Assembly: GCA_902729315.2 (NCBI GenBank)
Contig: LR746272.1
Coordinates: forward strand, 10,472,327 to 10,536,326
From: Spirodela intermedia
Lineage: Eukaryota; Streptophyta; Magnoliopsida; Alismatales; Araceae
Length of the DNA: 64,000 nt
Reading direction: 5' to 3'
Made by a program: the position numbers and the translations under genes. Positions 1-11,721 of this stretch are shown here, piece after piece (within the stretch, counting starts at the first letter, position 1; each line of letters opens with the position of its first letter). The notes beneath the pieces were generated by a model. The model was given only the letters and a program-made list of their open reading frames with translations, did not search any database and was not told the origin of the DNA.

Positions 1-887
1 TCTTGATAATATTATCAATAATGGACAAATGACATCTAGATGTAACTTATCTTTTGGCAAATTGGAGGACCTTCAAGTCTAATGATATTATTTGATACAA
101 ACAAGTCCAATATGAACCTGACAAAATCTCATAAGCTCTCAAATGTCTTAATAGTAAAAGGTTGCCACAATGGGCTTGATCTTGTACTATATTTAAATTC
201 TATAAGATAAATATGAAATAGGCCACAATAAATTTACTAGAATATTATTTAATATAAAAACAATGTTGTGATTACATGTGCTTATTCGATTAGTTTTTGC
301 TTCATCTTGAATTCAATAAGTTGGTATCAATGCCAATGGTTCTTCAAGTGAAAAACTTTTATTTCAATTACATATTTTAAAACTTAGTGACATCATAAGT
401 GATGTACTACAATGACCCTATATCACTAGATGTAAATTAGTTGTTTGTTTGAAAATATCATTGAGATGTAAAATAATTATTTAATATCCTAATCTTTTTA
501 ATATTGTCACTCTACCGATTTCTCCTCTCTCTCTCTCTAATCTTACATATGATGCCTAATTTTTTCATAACTTAAGTAACCTAATATTATGGTTTAATAT
601 CATCAACTAATTCATAACTTACAATAGATTTAATCTTAAATAGCACAAACTCTTAAAGTTTGTATTATATGATTTTTCCCATGCATATTGAAATAAAATT
701 ATAGACGAGCCTCTTTATTTTAATTTGGTACTTCACTTTGCTTTTAGTTGGCTATGAGGAAAATCCAATCGATGTTCTATTATTGTTTGAACAATCTATT
801 TTACCTTTCTTTTAAAGCCAATAATCTCTTTATTTGTAAAAGGAAAACTGCTCGTTCTTGCTGTTTGGGGTGACTCTACTAGTTTGG

Positions 888-918
<31 letters not shown>

Positions 919-3390
919 GAAACGGGAAGGGGGACCTTGAACATGGCCGGAAATTTCTGCCATTAAAGAGATGAGGATATATATAAGTAAGTTTATTTAT
1001 CTCTTATTTGTTGAAATTTAAATTACCAGATTTTAGGTGGGCAGGGCAATCTTCCCCTGGGGATTTTATAAGTTGGGCCATAGCAAAAACTAGGCTGTTC
1101 TACGTAGCCATGGACAGCCTTAATAACGAAACTAAGACGGATAGATAATGGGCTGGTCTCCATGGGCCCTTGGGGACCTATCATGGATCAGCCGAACGAT
1201 CCAGTCCAGTTGCCAAGGGCCCAGAAGATCCCACTGGATATGTCCTCCAATTGGACGTGGTCCATTACGCCTGGCCTCGCCTGACCTCGCCTGGCCCAAA
1301 CTATCAACTTTGGCTACTTCGTTTCCCTGACAGCAGAAGTCAAAGCTCGGACATTTCTGTCCCCTGTTTCCGGCGGGATAGAGAGAGAGAGAGAGAGGGC
1401 CCATATCACTGGCGGTGCCGAGGAAAAAGCGAAAGGTAAGGCGGAGGTGGGGGAGGGGGAGATGGAGTCTGCGAGGTGCCCGGGGAGGCGACTTGGAGCC
1501 TCGTCGTCCCTCGGTGGTGCGGGGCAGGCGGCGGAGCGGCATATCCAATCTCGACCTGTCATATCCCGGTATCTTGTCCTCTTCCACATGTACTTTTTTG
1601 TCCCCGCCGGCAATTAAACAAAGATGGCTTCGCCCGGAGCGGCGGTCCCGCCGGCGAGCTCAAAATGTTTCCCGAACCCACTCTCCGGATCAGCATTTAG
1701 TTTCGTCCCAGATGATCTTTAAACTCGTCTGAAGAAATAATCTCACGCTTAATCCTCTCTCTCTCTCCCCCTCCCTCTCTCTGGTTGATGCCGCTGAAGG
1801 TTCTGTGCGAGCAGCGGCAGGCGAGGTCTTGCTTCTCATTGGCGACTTCAGCGAGAGGAAAATGATGGATATTAATGTTATGAATGCTGAACGACGACTT
1901 CCTGCAGCTTTTTTGGCTCTGGATCGATCCCATTGGCCTAATTTTTGTATGAATCGAGACCGAATATTGGCTCGCTTCGTGAGGATATTCCCACAATTTC
2001 TTTTTAGGTTTTTATTTGATCCGACGAGTACGACAACGATGACCCTCCCACGGTCAAGTGGACCTGCAGCCTTCGCCGAATGGAAGTCCCTCCCCCACGG
2101 CCGACATCGCTGCCGTCTTCTAGCTATCCACCGTAACAGCGACGTTTCTCGTCGGCGTCCGAAGGGGGTCCACCTCCCACGGCGGGCTTTATTCCGCGCA
2201 GGGCGGCCGAGAGAGCTTTGGCTGGTGGTCTTCGACCCACGTCGGAAAAGTTCGCCGTACCCTTCCTTTCTTTTTTCCCCTCTCCCTCTCCTATGGCAGC
2301 GCAGTGGTGCTAGGCTGCAAGCTCCATTTATCTATGGCGGGTCGCTTTGCGTTTTTAATGGAGGAACCTGGGAGGAAGGCGCATTATTTTATGGTTTCTC
2401 TCTCCTCTGAGCAGATTTTCCTGCATGACTGAATTATGGAGAAAATGTCCACCGCCCGGTCGCCGCTTGCTAGAGCCGTCGGGATATTCCTGCCGACCTT
2501 TCGGCACTTGCAGACTGCAGCGCGGCTTCTGGGAGGAGAAAAGGTCTTCCCGGAGGAGAATCCCGGTGGCGCACGCCGCGTACGGTGGTGGAACGCGCCA
2601 CCTCGACGCGAGGTGGGGGCGCCCCGCACGGCTCTGGTCAATGTCGGCCTCGTATCGTCCTTCCGCGGGAGAGAGAAGATCAGATTCTCACCGGGTTCGT
2701 CTTCCTGGGGCCGACCCGTGTCGCCATTCTTCCATCAAATCGCCGTCCCTCCTCCATTACCAGGCGCATCATCGATCACGAGCGCCAGTTAATGGGCAGT
2801 AATAGGGGGTCAAGGGGAAGGAGGTAACGAAAAAAGAAATCTGGCGTCCTCCCCGCCGCCGCGTGAAAAGGGCTATGCAGGACACGAGGCTTTCCCTGCT
2901 CGCCCGTCGTTTTCCTCGTCGTCATCAGCACGGGGGTGTCCCTGGTGGCCAAGATGGACATCTGTGGGCGGTGCGACCGCCGCGGCGGCAGCCGCGCACC
3001 CTCCCTTCTCGCCACATCCAACAAACCCTCCTGCGTCATCGTGGTGGAAGGAAGGTGGAACGGATGAGGAAAGCAGCCTCCTTTCTCACCTCCGGCGGGA
3101 CCCGCGATGAATAAATGAATGGGACAACACGCCAGTCATGGGCCCCGCGGCGATGCCGCCGCACCATTGACGGCGGCCGGCGGCGCCTCGCGTGGAGATC
3201 TGACGACAGAGATGACCCTGATCCTCGTTGCCGCCGAGAGCCGGCGCTTGAGGACGGTACGTGTCACTCGTACCATCCAATCGGCGGCTTAGAGCTCGCC
3301 CGATGCCGCCTCGTGGTTGACGTCCCCACTCTCAAATCTTTTTCCAGCCCTTCCGTCGTATTTACCATCCCCCCCTTTAGCCATCCACTG
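1..3390. other. Upstream intergenic region, no gene recognised
   Basis: The first 1.1 kb is AT-rich with no long open frame. From about 1,130 to 3,300 the sequence becomes GC-rich and carries several overlapping open frames of 60-200 codons on both strands. None resembles a protein family I know, and many begin at non-ATG codons. GA or CT microsatellites lie near 888-909, 1379-1398 and 1757-1790. The right-hand part is probably promoter of the zinc-repeat gene to the right. I see no tRNA, rRNA or transposase. Confidence 0.6.
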
Positions 3391-3393
3391 CGA

Positions 3394-3418
3394 CCTCTCT
3401 CTCTCTCTCTCTCTCTCT
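3394..3418 (+). repeat. (CT)n microsatellite in the leader/promoter of the zinc-repeat gene
   Basis: About twelve uninterrupted CT units are followed by further CT-rich sequence up to about 3,480. Pyrimidine-rich CT tracts just around transcription starts are common in plant promoters and 5' leaders. Its place 220 bases before a good splice donor suggests it lies at or near the 5' end of the transcript. The transcription start itself cannot be read from sequence. Confidence 0.7.
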
Positions 3419-5731
3419 GGCTGGGTTCCGTTTTTATATTTCCCTCCCCTTCTCTCTCGCCTCTCCGCTCGTCCTCTGGTGCGGCTGCTGCGGTGTCTGC
3501 ACGCTCTCCTCCTTTCCTGTGGCTCACGCTTCGTTTCATCTTCATCTTGTCCGCATCCGCATACCTACCTGATACGCCCTTGCCCCTGCTGCCCTCTCGG
3601 GGATTTCTCGGTGGTGCTCGCCGTCGAGGTGCTTCACGGTAAGAAATGCTTCCCGTTGGGGTAAATCGCTGCTGGCTTGCTAGGGCTGTGAGCTCCGTTG
3701 TTTCCCAATTACTATGGCTTGTTTGCTCGTTGCCTGGCAGAGAAATTTCTTCCGGACTTCGGTGTGACCCCCTGTGTCTTTCCCTCGAATTTGCTTCGCT
3801 CCCCGCTCCCCCCCCGATCGACAACTTGTTTTACTACGCTTTCGTGCTCCCTCTCTTCAAATCTGCGGGGAACTTTTCGTTTTTTTGAGTAAGAAACGAG
3901 GGAATTTTTTTCCTTAGAGGTTGAGTCTGCTTCACCATCTCTGGCATGCCAGACCAGGTCTGTCCGCAGATCAAGACCTTCGAGTGAACTTCAGGTTAAT
4001 CGATTATGCTACAGGGTCGTTTCATAGATGCGTGCCTGAGGTATTCGGTGCGTTCTTTTTGGGAATCTTACAGAGAAAAGGCATAATTATCAGTTTCGGC
4101 TCCTTTCGCCGCTCCTTTTACCCTATGAACCAGCTGTTTCAGGGATGTTTGTGACTTCTTCATGTAGCAACAAACCTTGAAGTCACGTACGGATTAGTAG
4201 CAGTCGCCCTATCCAAGAGTTCAAGTGTCCTCCTTCCCTCCGACACACTCAAGGGTTATGCACCAAATCCCCTAATTGAGAAGGCATAGAGGTTCTGTTC
4301 TATTTTTCCTTTGTTTCTCTGGCCTCAGGAAACTCTTTGGGTACCTCGGCAGATCACAGATGGCACTCTTCGGATATTTTTACTGGTTTTCTTGAGCGGG
4401 TATCTTTCACATCAGTTTTTTGTGCTCAATTATTCAAAATCCGAAAGAAAATATTTAAAATAAAATTATGGAATGGTCTAATACTTGCCCACTCATACGA
4501 TTCTTCAAGTTTCTCTTATCGTGGTGGTTTTATTCTCAATCGTTTCCTTTTTATGGACTGATGTCCCCCCCCCCCTCTCCTCACTATGCATCTTCTACAA
4601 ATATTCTTTTTGATTCTTGATTTCTTCTTTTCAATCGGGGAACATCGGTTGGTCTTGTTCTCCTGAATCCTCCCTATACTGTGCATCATATTTTCCAGAC
4701 GTCGGATTGTGTTTTCGTCGTTACATTATATTATCTCTAGTATAGGACCTATGATCCTAAAATTGCCCCCCAATGCCTCATGAATGGGCCAGATCATGTT
4801 TCCTATCAGTGGCACTGTGAAATTATGAGATCGTATGATAGAAGTCATACCTTCGGTAGTTGAATCTCTTTTGCTCCCTGTTCATTGGACCTTTCCGCTG
4901 TTTAGCGAACAGAATCCCCGATTGCTCGTATGTATGCTACACGAAGACAGTTTCCACGGTGATCTGTAAGCTCTCCTACCAGAGTTGCATCACCCGTCTA
5001 GTTGGATGCTTCCCCAGTTGCATCTTCTTCCCATGTTCCAGTACTTGGAATTTTTCTTGGTTTGATGCTTTGTGAAAGCCTTGTGGAGTTGTAACGAATG
5101 GAATGTTCAAGATGGGGAGAAGATGAATGGGGCTAGACTGGGGGCATTAGGAGGTGCTGGGGAATAGCTTCAAGACCAACGCCGGGGCCATTGGGATTGT
5201 CTCACGATGGGCCAAAGTGTGGTATTGTGATTGGTATCAGATTTTAAACCGCACCCTTATGCAGTGGCATCATTGTTCAATCACCTGGCGCTAGGTTTAG
5301 GTATCCAGATTTGACCAAAGTTCCTTTCTCTGAGGGTCAAATATTATATTGTGGATTGGTGGATGGGGCCATTTATAAGATATTATTCATTCTTAATAGT
5401 AGGAGGAATGATATTTTCTTCAACGTAGATACTAGGGAGGGAACTTGTGATGTCATGTTTCAAAGGATAATGCATTGCTGACTCATTGTAGAGATGACGT
5501 AACACACCCCAGGATGAGAATCATCTGCCTATGTAAGGAGAAATATATGCCATTCGTTGCTCATTTATTTTCTCTAGAAGGACGAGGAATTATCGTTTTT
5601 TATTTTAGCTCAGGGGTATCAAATCATGATGTAGATATGTAAACACATTATTTCCAACACATCTACAGGCAATGTATGACTGGTTTTCCTGCGTTTCCTT
5701 TTAACACATTTTTGTTTCTTCTTTGACAGGA

Positions 5732-5833
5732 ATGCTCAGCTCCTGTTGTCTTATTTACGTCAATATCTTTGGGCTGATCTACTGCTGTATAACAGATAAT
5801 CTAGTGAAATCCATAAGAAATGGACCGTTGTGA
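5732..5833 (+). CDS. Upstream ORF 1 (33 codons) in the zinc-repeat gene leader
   Basis: An ATG two bases inside the inferred second leader exon opens a 33-residue frame that stops with TGA. The peptide is hydrophobic and cysteine-rich in its first half and does not match a family I know. If the leader is spliced as inferred, ribosomes meet this frame first. Whether the peptide is made or merely slows translation is unknown. Confidence 0.35.
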   Translation: MLSSCCLIYVNIFGLIYCCITDNLVKSIRNGPL

Positions 5834-5894
5834 TACATCAGGGTTTGTGAGCGGAGGTTGCATACATTCGAAGTCTGTTGGCTCCAACCTCTAA
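5820..5894 (+). CDS. Upstream ORF 2 (24 codons) in the zinc-repeat gene leader
   Basis: ATG at 5820 opens a 24-residue frame ending at TAA (5892-5894). It overlaps the end of upstream ORF 1 in another frame. The peptide contains RCDTSGFVSGGCIHSK, an unusually ordered Cys/Gly/Ser composition for random leader sequence. It is a candidate for a conserved-peptide uORF controlling the downstream protein. That is inference; conservation across species is the test. Confidence 0.4.
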   Translation: MDRCDTSGFVSGGCIHSKSVGSNL

Positions 5895-5935
5895 CCTCCT
5901 TATTAGAGTTGGTTCAGCCAGTGTCTGAGACTGGC

Positions 5936-5971
5936 ATGGATTACCCACTGAAACTCTCAATTACTTGAATA
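5936..5971 (+). CDS. Upstream ORF 3 (about 10 codons)
   Basis: A third short ATG-initiated frame follows the first two, about 80 bases before the main start codon, and ends at TGA. It is too short to judge as a peptide. It matters mainly because three ATGs precede the main ORF, which predicts reduced or regulated translation. Confidence 0.3.
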
Positions 5972-6053
5972 AACCCGGAAGTCAGGTTGACTGGTTTTTG
6001 CATCATCATTTTCTTCAGATAAGAGCAGATTTGTCGGTGAAGTGGATTGGAAA

Positions 6054-7943
6054 ATGAACTACTTTCTGAAGCCCTCTGGTTTTTCTGGCAAGTCCTTCAA
6101 GATGGGCGAGGGTCTGGCAAAAGCTCAGAATGGGGTGGCCCTTCACACTGCCAACACGTCTCAGTGGCCCGATCCCCATGCTTCAGATGGTTTGGACCTC
6201 ACAGGGTTCAAGAGAAAACGGGATTCCATTAGCAGAAGTGGTTACCCAAGATATGCCTCCTCGCTTGTACTTGGTCTGGGTTCTACACCAAGCTGCTCAG
6301 ATACTACCAAGTCGAGCTCTTGCACCATGTTTTCTGTAAAAGAACCTGAGGAGGAGCGCTCTGCGGATCTGGGTTTGGGCTTTCAACTTCATCTTGGCAA
6401 TCGGATTAGCTGCAGCTCAAAGCAGGAGCCTTTGGGTGCTCAGAAGGCACTGGAACATGGACCCTGTTGTGACCTTCAGCTGAGCCTATCACTTGGGCAT
6501 CACTCTGCCATTACCTCTGCATCGCCTGACTCAGCCCAGCATCAGAATGGCGGGGAGACCTCGGTAACTGTCGGCACACCATCGCTTGTTGATGATGGGT
6601 CGACATCGTCTTGCTGGGAACCAGAGGGTTCTTCACTTCCGCCTTTCACTTTCGTAGAGGGTGAAGCTACTTCTGTGAAGACGAATCCAGAGAAAACAGA
6701 GTCCCAGCTCTTATCACCCAGTGTCCTGATGCCTAGAACGCCAGTCACCTGTTCTTCCGGGTTAGCTCTGCAACGCATCACTCACACAAAGCCTTGCTCG
6801 TTCCAAGGATGTAGGAAAGGAGCCAGGGGTGCTTCGGGTCTCTGCATAGCCCATGGAGGTGGGCGGAGGTGCCAGCGGGAAGGCTGCAACAAAGGGGCCG
6901 AAGGTCGGACTGCTTACTGCAAGGCTCATGGTGGTGGCCGACGATGTCAATTCCTCGGCTGCACAAAGAGTGCCGAGGGTCGAACAGATTACTGCATCTC
7001 TCATGGCGGGGGCCGACGATGCAGCCGCGAGGGCTGCACCAAAGCCGCCAGAGGGAAATCCGGCCTTTGCATCCGGCACGGTGGTGGCAAACGATGTCAG
7101 AAGGAGAACTGCACCAAGAGCGCAGAAGGTCATTCCGGTCTCTGCATCTCCCATGGAGGAGGCCGGCGCTGCCAGTTCCCCGGTTGCTCCAAAGGCGCGC
7201 AGGGGAGCACCATCTTCTGCAAGGCCCACGGCGGCGGCAAGAGATGCTCTGTGTTGGGCTGCACCAAGGGAGCGGAAGGAAGCACGCCCTACTGCAAAGG
7301 CCACGGTGGGGGGAAACGCTGCGCCTTCCAAGGCGGCAACGTCTGCCCCAAGAGCGTCCACGGCGGGACGCAGTTCTGCGTGGCTCACGGCGGCGGCAAG
7401 CGGTGTGCCATAAGCGGCTGCACCAAGAGCGCCAGAGGGCGGACCGACTTCTGCGTCCGGCACGGCGGCGGCAAGCGCTGCAGGTCCGAGGGCTGCGGGA
7501 AGAGCGCGCAGGGGCGCACCGACTTCTGCAAGGCCCACGGCGGAGGGAAGCGGTGCTTGTGGGGGCAGGCGGGCTCCAACGTTGGCGTAGGGGCGCCGCC
7601 GTGCGACCGCTTTGCCAGGGGGAAAACTAGCCTCTGCGCCGCGCACGGCGCCCTGATACAGGACCGCTGTGTCCACGGCGGGGGAACCTTAGGGCTGGCA
7701 AATGCTGCTACCCACCACAGGATCAAAGCCAGCAGTAGTGAAGAAGGTGATGACGGGAGCACCTGCACGAGGTTCCTGCATCCTCGCCCTCATTCAGTAA
7801 CCCTCCCCGAGGGTAGAGTTCACGGCGGAATCCTCATGGCGATGCTGGCGGGCAGCGCAGACGCCGACGCCCAGAGCGGCGGTGGGAACGGGCCTTCAGA
7901 GAAGATCATTTCAGAGTATGCGATCCCTCGTAAGTGGATGTAA
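6054..7943 (+). CDS. Tandem Cys/His-repeat nuclear protein ('WRKY19-like', no WRKY domain)
   Basis: Single-exon CDS of 629 aa. The frame is open slightly further upstream (6042) but only from GTG, so I chose the first ATG. Residues 1-245 are low complexity and Ser-rich with a KRKR cluster, followed by LGLGF and LSLSLG stretches. Residues from about 247 to 530 hold eleven near-identical ~25-residue units with the pattern C-x4-C-x10-C-x2-H, each closing on HGGG-K/R-R-C. The eighth and eleventh units carry insertions between the cysteines. Plant databases often name such proteins 'probable WRKY transcription factor 19' because Arabidopsis WRKY19 has similar repeats, but there is no WRKYGQK here. 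The repeats could bind zinc and nucleic acid; the real function is not known to me. I recall the Arabidopsis relative as At1g64140. Confidence 0.9.
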   Translation: MNYFLKPSGFSGKSFKMGEGLAKAQNGVALHTANTSQWPDPHASDGLDLTGFKRKRDSISRSGYPRYASSLVLGLGSTPSCSDTTKSSSCTMFSVKEPEEERSADLGLGFQLHLGNRISCSSKQEPLGAQKALEHGPCCDLQLSLSLGHHSAITSASPDSAQHQNGGETSVTVGTPSLVDDGSTSSCWEPEGSSLPPFTFVEGEATSVKTNPEKTESQLLSPSVLMPRTPVTCSSGLALQRITHTKPCSFQGCRKGARGASGLCIAHGGGRRCQREGCNKGAEGRTAYCKAHGGGRRCQFLGCTKSAEGRTDYCISHGGGRRCSREGCTKAARGKSGLCIRHGGGKRCQKENCTKSAEGHSGLCISHGGGRRCQFPGCSKGAQGSTIFCKAHGGGKRCSVLGCTKGAEGSTPYCKGHGGGKRCAFQGGNVCPKSVHGGTQFCVAHGGGKRCAISGCTKSARGRTDFCVRHGGGKRCRSEGCGKSAQGRTDFCKAHGGGKRCLWGQAGSNVGVGAPPCDRFARGKTSLCAAHGALIQDRCVHGGGTLGLANAATHHRIKASSSEEGDDGSTCTRFLHPRPHSVTLPEGRVHGGILMAMLAGSADADAQSGGGNGPSEKIISEYAIPRKWM

Positions 7944-8348
7944 CAGCAGCTCCGTCACCGGCCGGCTTGCTCTCCACCCTCATCGCCGCCGGCACCTGCT
8001 GCTGCTCATCCGGTGCCTATCCCCCTACTGCTTGTCTTCTTGGCGCTGCCGTCGTCCATTGGGTTGACTTTGCAATTGTCTATATTTACTCAACTGCGCT
8101 GTGGCATGTCCAATTATAGACAATAACAGCGCGGCGTCCTTGAGAGTCATGGTGCTAGTTGTAAATATGTAAGGTTCCTGTCATATATTTGCACATCTCC
8201 GTCCTCGTGTAAAACGTGAAGAAACCCACGAAGCGGATCTCAATCTTGCCTTCCAGGAGAAACATGAAAACCAGAGAACGCGCTTGGAGACGACGAAGAG
8301 TCAAATATACCGCTGATCAATGCACCATAGAGAGAGAAGAGCACGACC
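7944..8348. other. Convergent 3' flank between the zinc-repeat gene and the CPBP protease gene
   Basis: About 400 bases separate the two facing stop codons. The left part should be the 3' UTR of the zinc-repeat gene and the right part the 3' UTR of the protease gene. I see no further gene. Confidence 0.6.
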
Positions 8349-11300
8349 TCATCTCATTAGGTCCAAGAAGACGAACCCGTTCCACAGACTGTGCAACAGC
8401 ATCGAGGGCAGGAGGTTTCTTGTTCTTGCGAAGACGGCGCCCATGACAACACCGAGGAACACGAGGGGGAGCAGCCTCTGCACGTTGAAATGCGCCAGGG
8501 CAAATGCCACCGCGCTTAGGAGGATGGACCAGCGCAAGGACATGTACCTGGTCAGGGAGGGGAGGAGGAAGCCCCTGAACACTATCTCCTCCCACACTGG
8601 GGCGCAGACGGAGACGACCACGGCGTACAGAGCCATAGCCACAGGATCGCGGGCCAATATCGACTGCTCCACGCTGGAGACGCCGACCGGTGAGGACGAT
8701 ACCATGGGAACCAGGTCCATGTTGAGTTGCGACAGTAGATTGACCAGCGGGAACATGACGCACCCCAGAACAACGTCCAGCTGCCAATTTCCCTTGAGAC
8801 TGAAGCGGAACCAGCCGGGCGGCAGAGGGAAGAACCTTGCAAGGCAGCGGTGGAGAATAGCGATGCCTGCAAGGCCTTCGACGACGTCCGTAAGAAGGCT
8901 GTACAATGCCTGGCCTCTGTATGTTAGAGATTCCTTGCTGAAGCCAGCTGCATGGGCCAAGAAAGGGACGATCCAGGAACCCACAAACCAGAACGTTGCA
9001 ATCCAAAGTAGCACAATCTGCATCGGCGGATTATTTTTATGTTACTTTCTGCTGATAATGGGGACAGAGAATTGAAACTTCCTGAAAGCCTTGTGATTCT
9101 AGCTAGGGAGTGAAAACGGAAAGAGAAAAATAAGTGACGAAGGCATCATGTCAAGTAGAAAGCATAGCAACACAACGCGAAAGTAAGATTCACTGTTTAG
9201 TTCCCTAGATTGCTAGTGGGATTATCGTCCATAATCCAGAATAACACAGATTGGGTTCAGTCATTACGAGATGCCGTCAAGTGCTCTTCAGTTCCAATCT
9301 CACCTATAGTCATTAAGAGATGTTTTCTAGTTCTCTGTAATCCTAGCAGGTATATGTATGTATATTGTGAGCCAACTTGAAACTCTGAAAGTCACCTGGA
9401 TAATGGTTTCAGCCGTCCATGGTACCGTCCAAGTCTCCCCAGGGGACCTAAAGAATCTAACAAATACCTGAAAGATAGATAAATCACACTAGTAAGCTCT
9501 TTCAGTTAGGGCCTTAAAACCTAACAGGAAAAAAATGCAGAAACATCAAGGTAAAATAGATCGTACATGATTTACGCAGCAACTACAGAGAGGAAAGGGG
9601 GTATCATTCCCTTCTCTGTTTCTCTCAAAGGAAATATCAACAAAAATAGAATAAATTTTCCTTTTATTTATCAGAAAACCATCTACAGTCGTTTCTCCAT
9701 TCTCCATCATGGTTTCTTCGTACAAAACCCTTATGTCAAACGAGTTTCCTAATTATATCGCACTTGTTGGTATGGGTTCCGGCGACCTCCTATTTGCATT
9801 GCACTTGTTATGGTGCAGACTGTTCTTCTCACTTTTGTGTTGATTGAAAAAAGGCCAAACTAACAAATTTCGGATGGCTATATGGCTCATTACGGTACAG
9901 AATATCATAATCTTAGGGCTTGGGATCGATGCCACGTTAGAACAGGCAAGTGGTGCAAGGTTGGAGTGGGGATAAGAAGAGCAGGAGTGATTGGGTGAGA
10001 GCTGAAAATGGGTAGGCAGAGGATAAAGACATCACCTCTCGACCAGTAATCATTTCTTTCCTACAGACTGCAAGGTTCTAGTTCTGAAGATATTTGAACG
10101 GAAATAGGCATGAAGCTGCACTAGAATAACCTCAGCCAGGTGTCAATGAAACCAGATGCTCTGGAGCTTATAGCCACCTGCTAGAGGATTGATGGTGTAC
10201 TCGGTAACGAAGATTGGCTACAGGGCATCTGAGGTGAGTCTGAAACCTTACATTATATACCAGAACTGATGACTCTTCATAAAGTCGTCCGGCAGATGCA
10301 ACTGATTTGAAAGATTACTGACAGTAAGGTCGTACAATCAATTCCACTGAAGGTCAGTTCTTCTATGATATATTCCATTGCAACAACATGACAATCGGCC
10401 CGTAATCAAATCTTGCAGTGTGGAAGGCACACATGGAAGCCAGAAGAACATGAGAGAGCTATCTCTAAAAAGTTAGGCCTGGGAAAGGAAAGAAAGAACA
10501 TACGATAGGAAGGGGAGAAGAAGAAATAATAATGGAGAGAAGGAAATGAATAAGAAGAAAGAGATAACAAGAAAAAAGAAAAACGAGAAGTTAGAATAGG
10601 GAAATTGGTTGGCAGCTCGAGGCAGCGAGAGAGGAGAGGCTTCACACCAGAGACTGAATTCAAACCAGGCCAAGGACAGTGTAGACCACATTATTGCGCT
10701 TTCTGATATTTAAGTCTAGATGTGCATTTGTTGATTAGGGAGTTCAACCTCTTCGGCATTGACAAAATAAACTAAGGTCGCCCATCCTCAAACACATCAT
10801 GTTTAAAAAACGAGTCAAAGTTGATAAGTGCGTTTCCAATTTAATATGTTCTCATTCACATGTGAGATTCCCAGCCCGGAAAGTTATTCCATTAACACAC
10901 TTCGTGCGTGCGGAGATATCTATTTCCTAGTCATCAACGATGACTGCATATCATGAACATTTCTGGTCGCCGGAAATGTCCATCGGTTTTTTGGAACCAA
11001 CATGTCTATTTTATTCCCTTGACAAGAAGACAGACACAATGTTATAAACAAAGAATTGTATATAATACTGAGCATGAGAAACGATTAAAAAAAATGAAAG
11101 AATGGCCACGAAAGATAGGCATGTTTATCGCTATAACAACACAATAATAAATAAATAAATAATAACGAAATAACGCGAGTAAAAGTGAGCTTATAAAAGA
11201 ACACCTTTTGAAAATTTGAAATCCAGTGTGTATTGCCCTTTACTTCCTCATCTTCCACGAAGTCAAAGCCGTTGGCATTGGAAGGGGAACCATCTTCTTC

Positions 11301-11721
11301 TTCTCCTCCCTCAACGTGCTTAAAGCATGCCGCAGGTACAAACCTCCAGTTCTAGACAAACGAAATATGCAAGGCTGTGAATAGCGATAAACAAGGAAAT
11401 GATAGATTTCACCAAATTTTCTGTGAGCAGAAAATAGACAAGCCTTCACCAGACAAGAGGATTCCATATTAACATATTTTTAACGATCAGGCAAGTATTT
11501 TTCATTATTCTAATAGTAGGAAACGATATAGGAGTGGGTGAAGTAAAACAACTAACCTTACTTGCAGACTTCCGAGTTAACACTACTGGCCGTAGGGGTC
11601 GTGAACTCGGCCAGATCTGAGGGACGCAGTTCACTCCTTTCCAGACAGAAAACTTACCATTAACCACTGAGGAAAGAGCTGACAGCGGGCGCTGTATTAA
11701 GCATCGGGAGGGGCTAGCCAT
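8349..11721 (-). CDS. CPBP (CAAX protease/bacteriocin-processing) family membrane protease, chloroplast-type
   Basis: Four exons on the minus strand join in frame: 11721-11557, 11351-11205, 9467-9396, 9017-8349, giving about 350 aa. The open frame extends 5 codons further only to a GTG, so the ATG at 11721 is the start. Residues 1-60 are Ser/Arg-rich and acid-poor, like a chloroplast transit peptide. The membrane domain carries the family's metal/catalytic motifs: EExxxR at about 271-276 (WEEIVFR), FxxxH with His about 304 (FALAHF), and HxxxN at about 337-341 (HSLWN). Several hydrophobic segments span residues ~130-350. Family members are intramembrane glutamic-type proteases; the plant substrate is unknown to me. 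It matches the Arabidopsis At1g14270-type protein closely. The ~1.7 kb intron (9468-11204) contains a purine-rich tract but no gene. Confidence 0.9.
10475..10600 (+). repeat. Purine-rich (A/G) tract inside the large CPBP intron
   Basis: Roughly 125 bases on the + strand are almost entirely A and G in GAAGAA/AAGAAA-like runs. On the transcribed strand this is a long pyrimidine tract. It probably arose by slippage and shows no coding sense. Confidence 0.5.

Larger units (their letters stand above)
3420..6053 (+). promoter_or_regulatory. Long 5' leader of the zinc-repeat gene with a probable ~2.1 kb leader intron
   Basis: A good donor (CACG then gtaaga) ends a non-coding exon at 3638. A good acceptor (ctttgacag) at 5721-5729 starts the next leader exon at 5730, which can run directly into the coding exon. 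Another usable acceptor ends at 6018. The inferred intron, 3639-5729, is AT/T-rich with no recognised gene. The second leader exon carries three ATG-initiated upstream ORFs. The intron is inferred from splice consensus only; transcript data would settle it. Confidence 0.55.

Noticed and set aside
1132-3280. Several open frames of 80-200 codons upstream of the zinc-repeat gene
   Set aside because: They overlap each other on both strands, many start at non-ATG codons, translations are Arg/Pro/Ser-rich, and none shows a known motif. GC-rich promoter DNA explains them.
6762-7676. A 304-codon open frame on the minus strand, antisense to the zinc-repeat region
   Set aside because: It mirrors the 25-residue repeats of the sense protein and is an Ala/Pro/Val-rich shadow caused by the regular GC-rich codons of the repeats. 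The sense frame has a clear domain pattern; this one has none.
8320-9075. A 251-codon + strand open frame across the CPBP protease exon
   Set aside because: The minus strand carries the conserved protease motifs and proper splice sites. The + frame has no recognisable domain and is a shadow.
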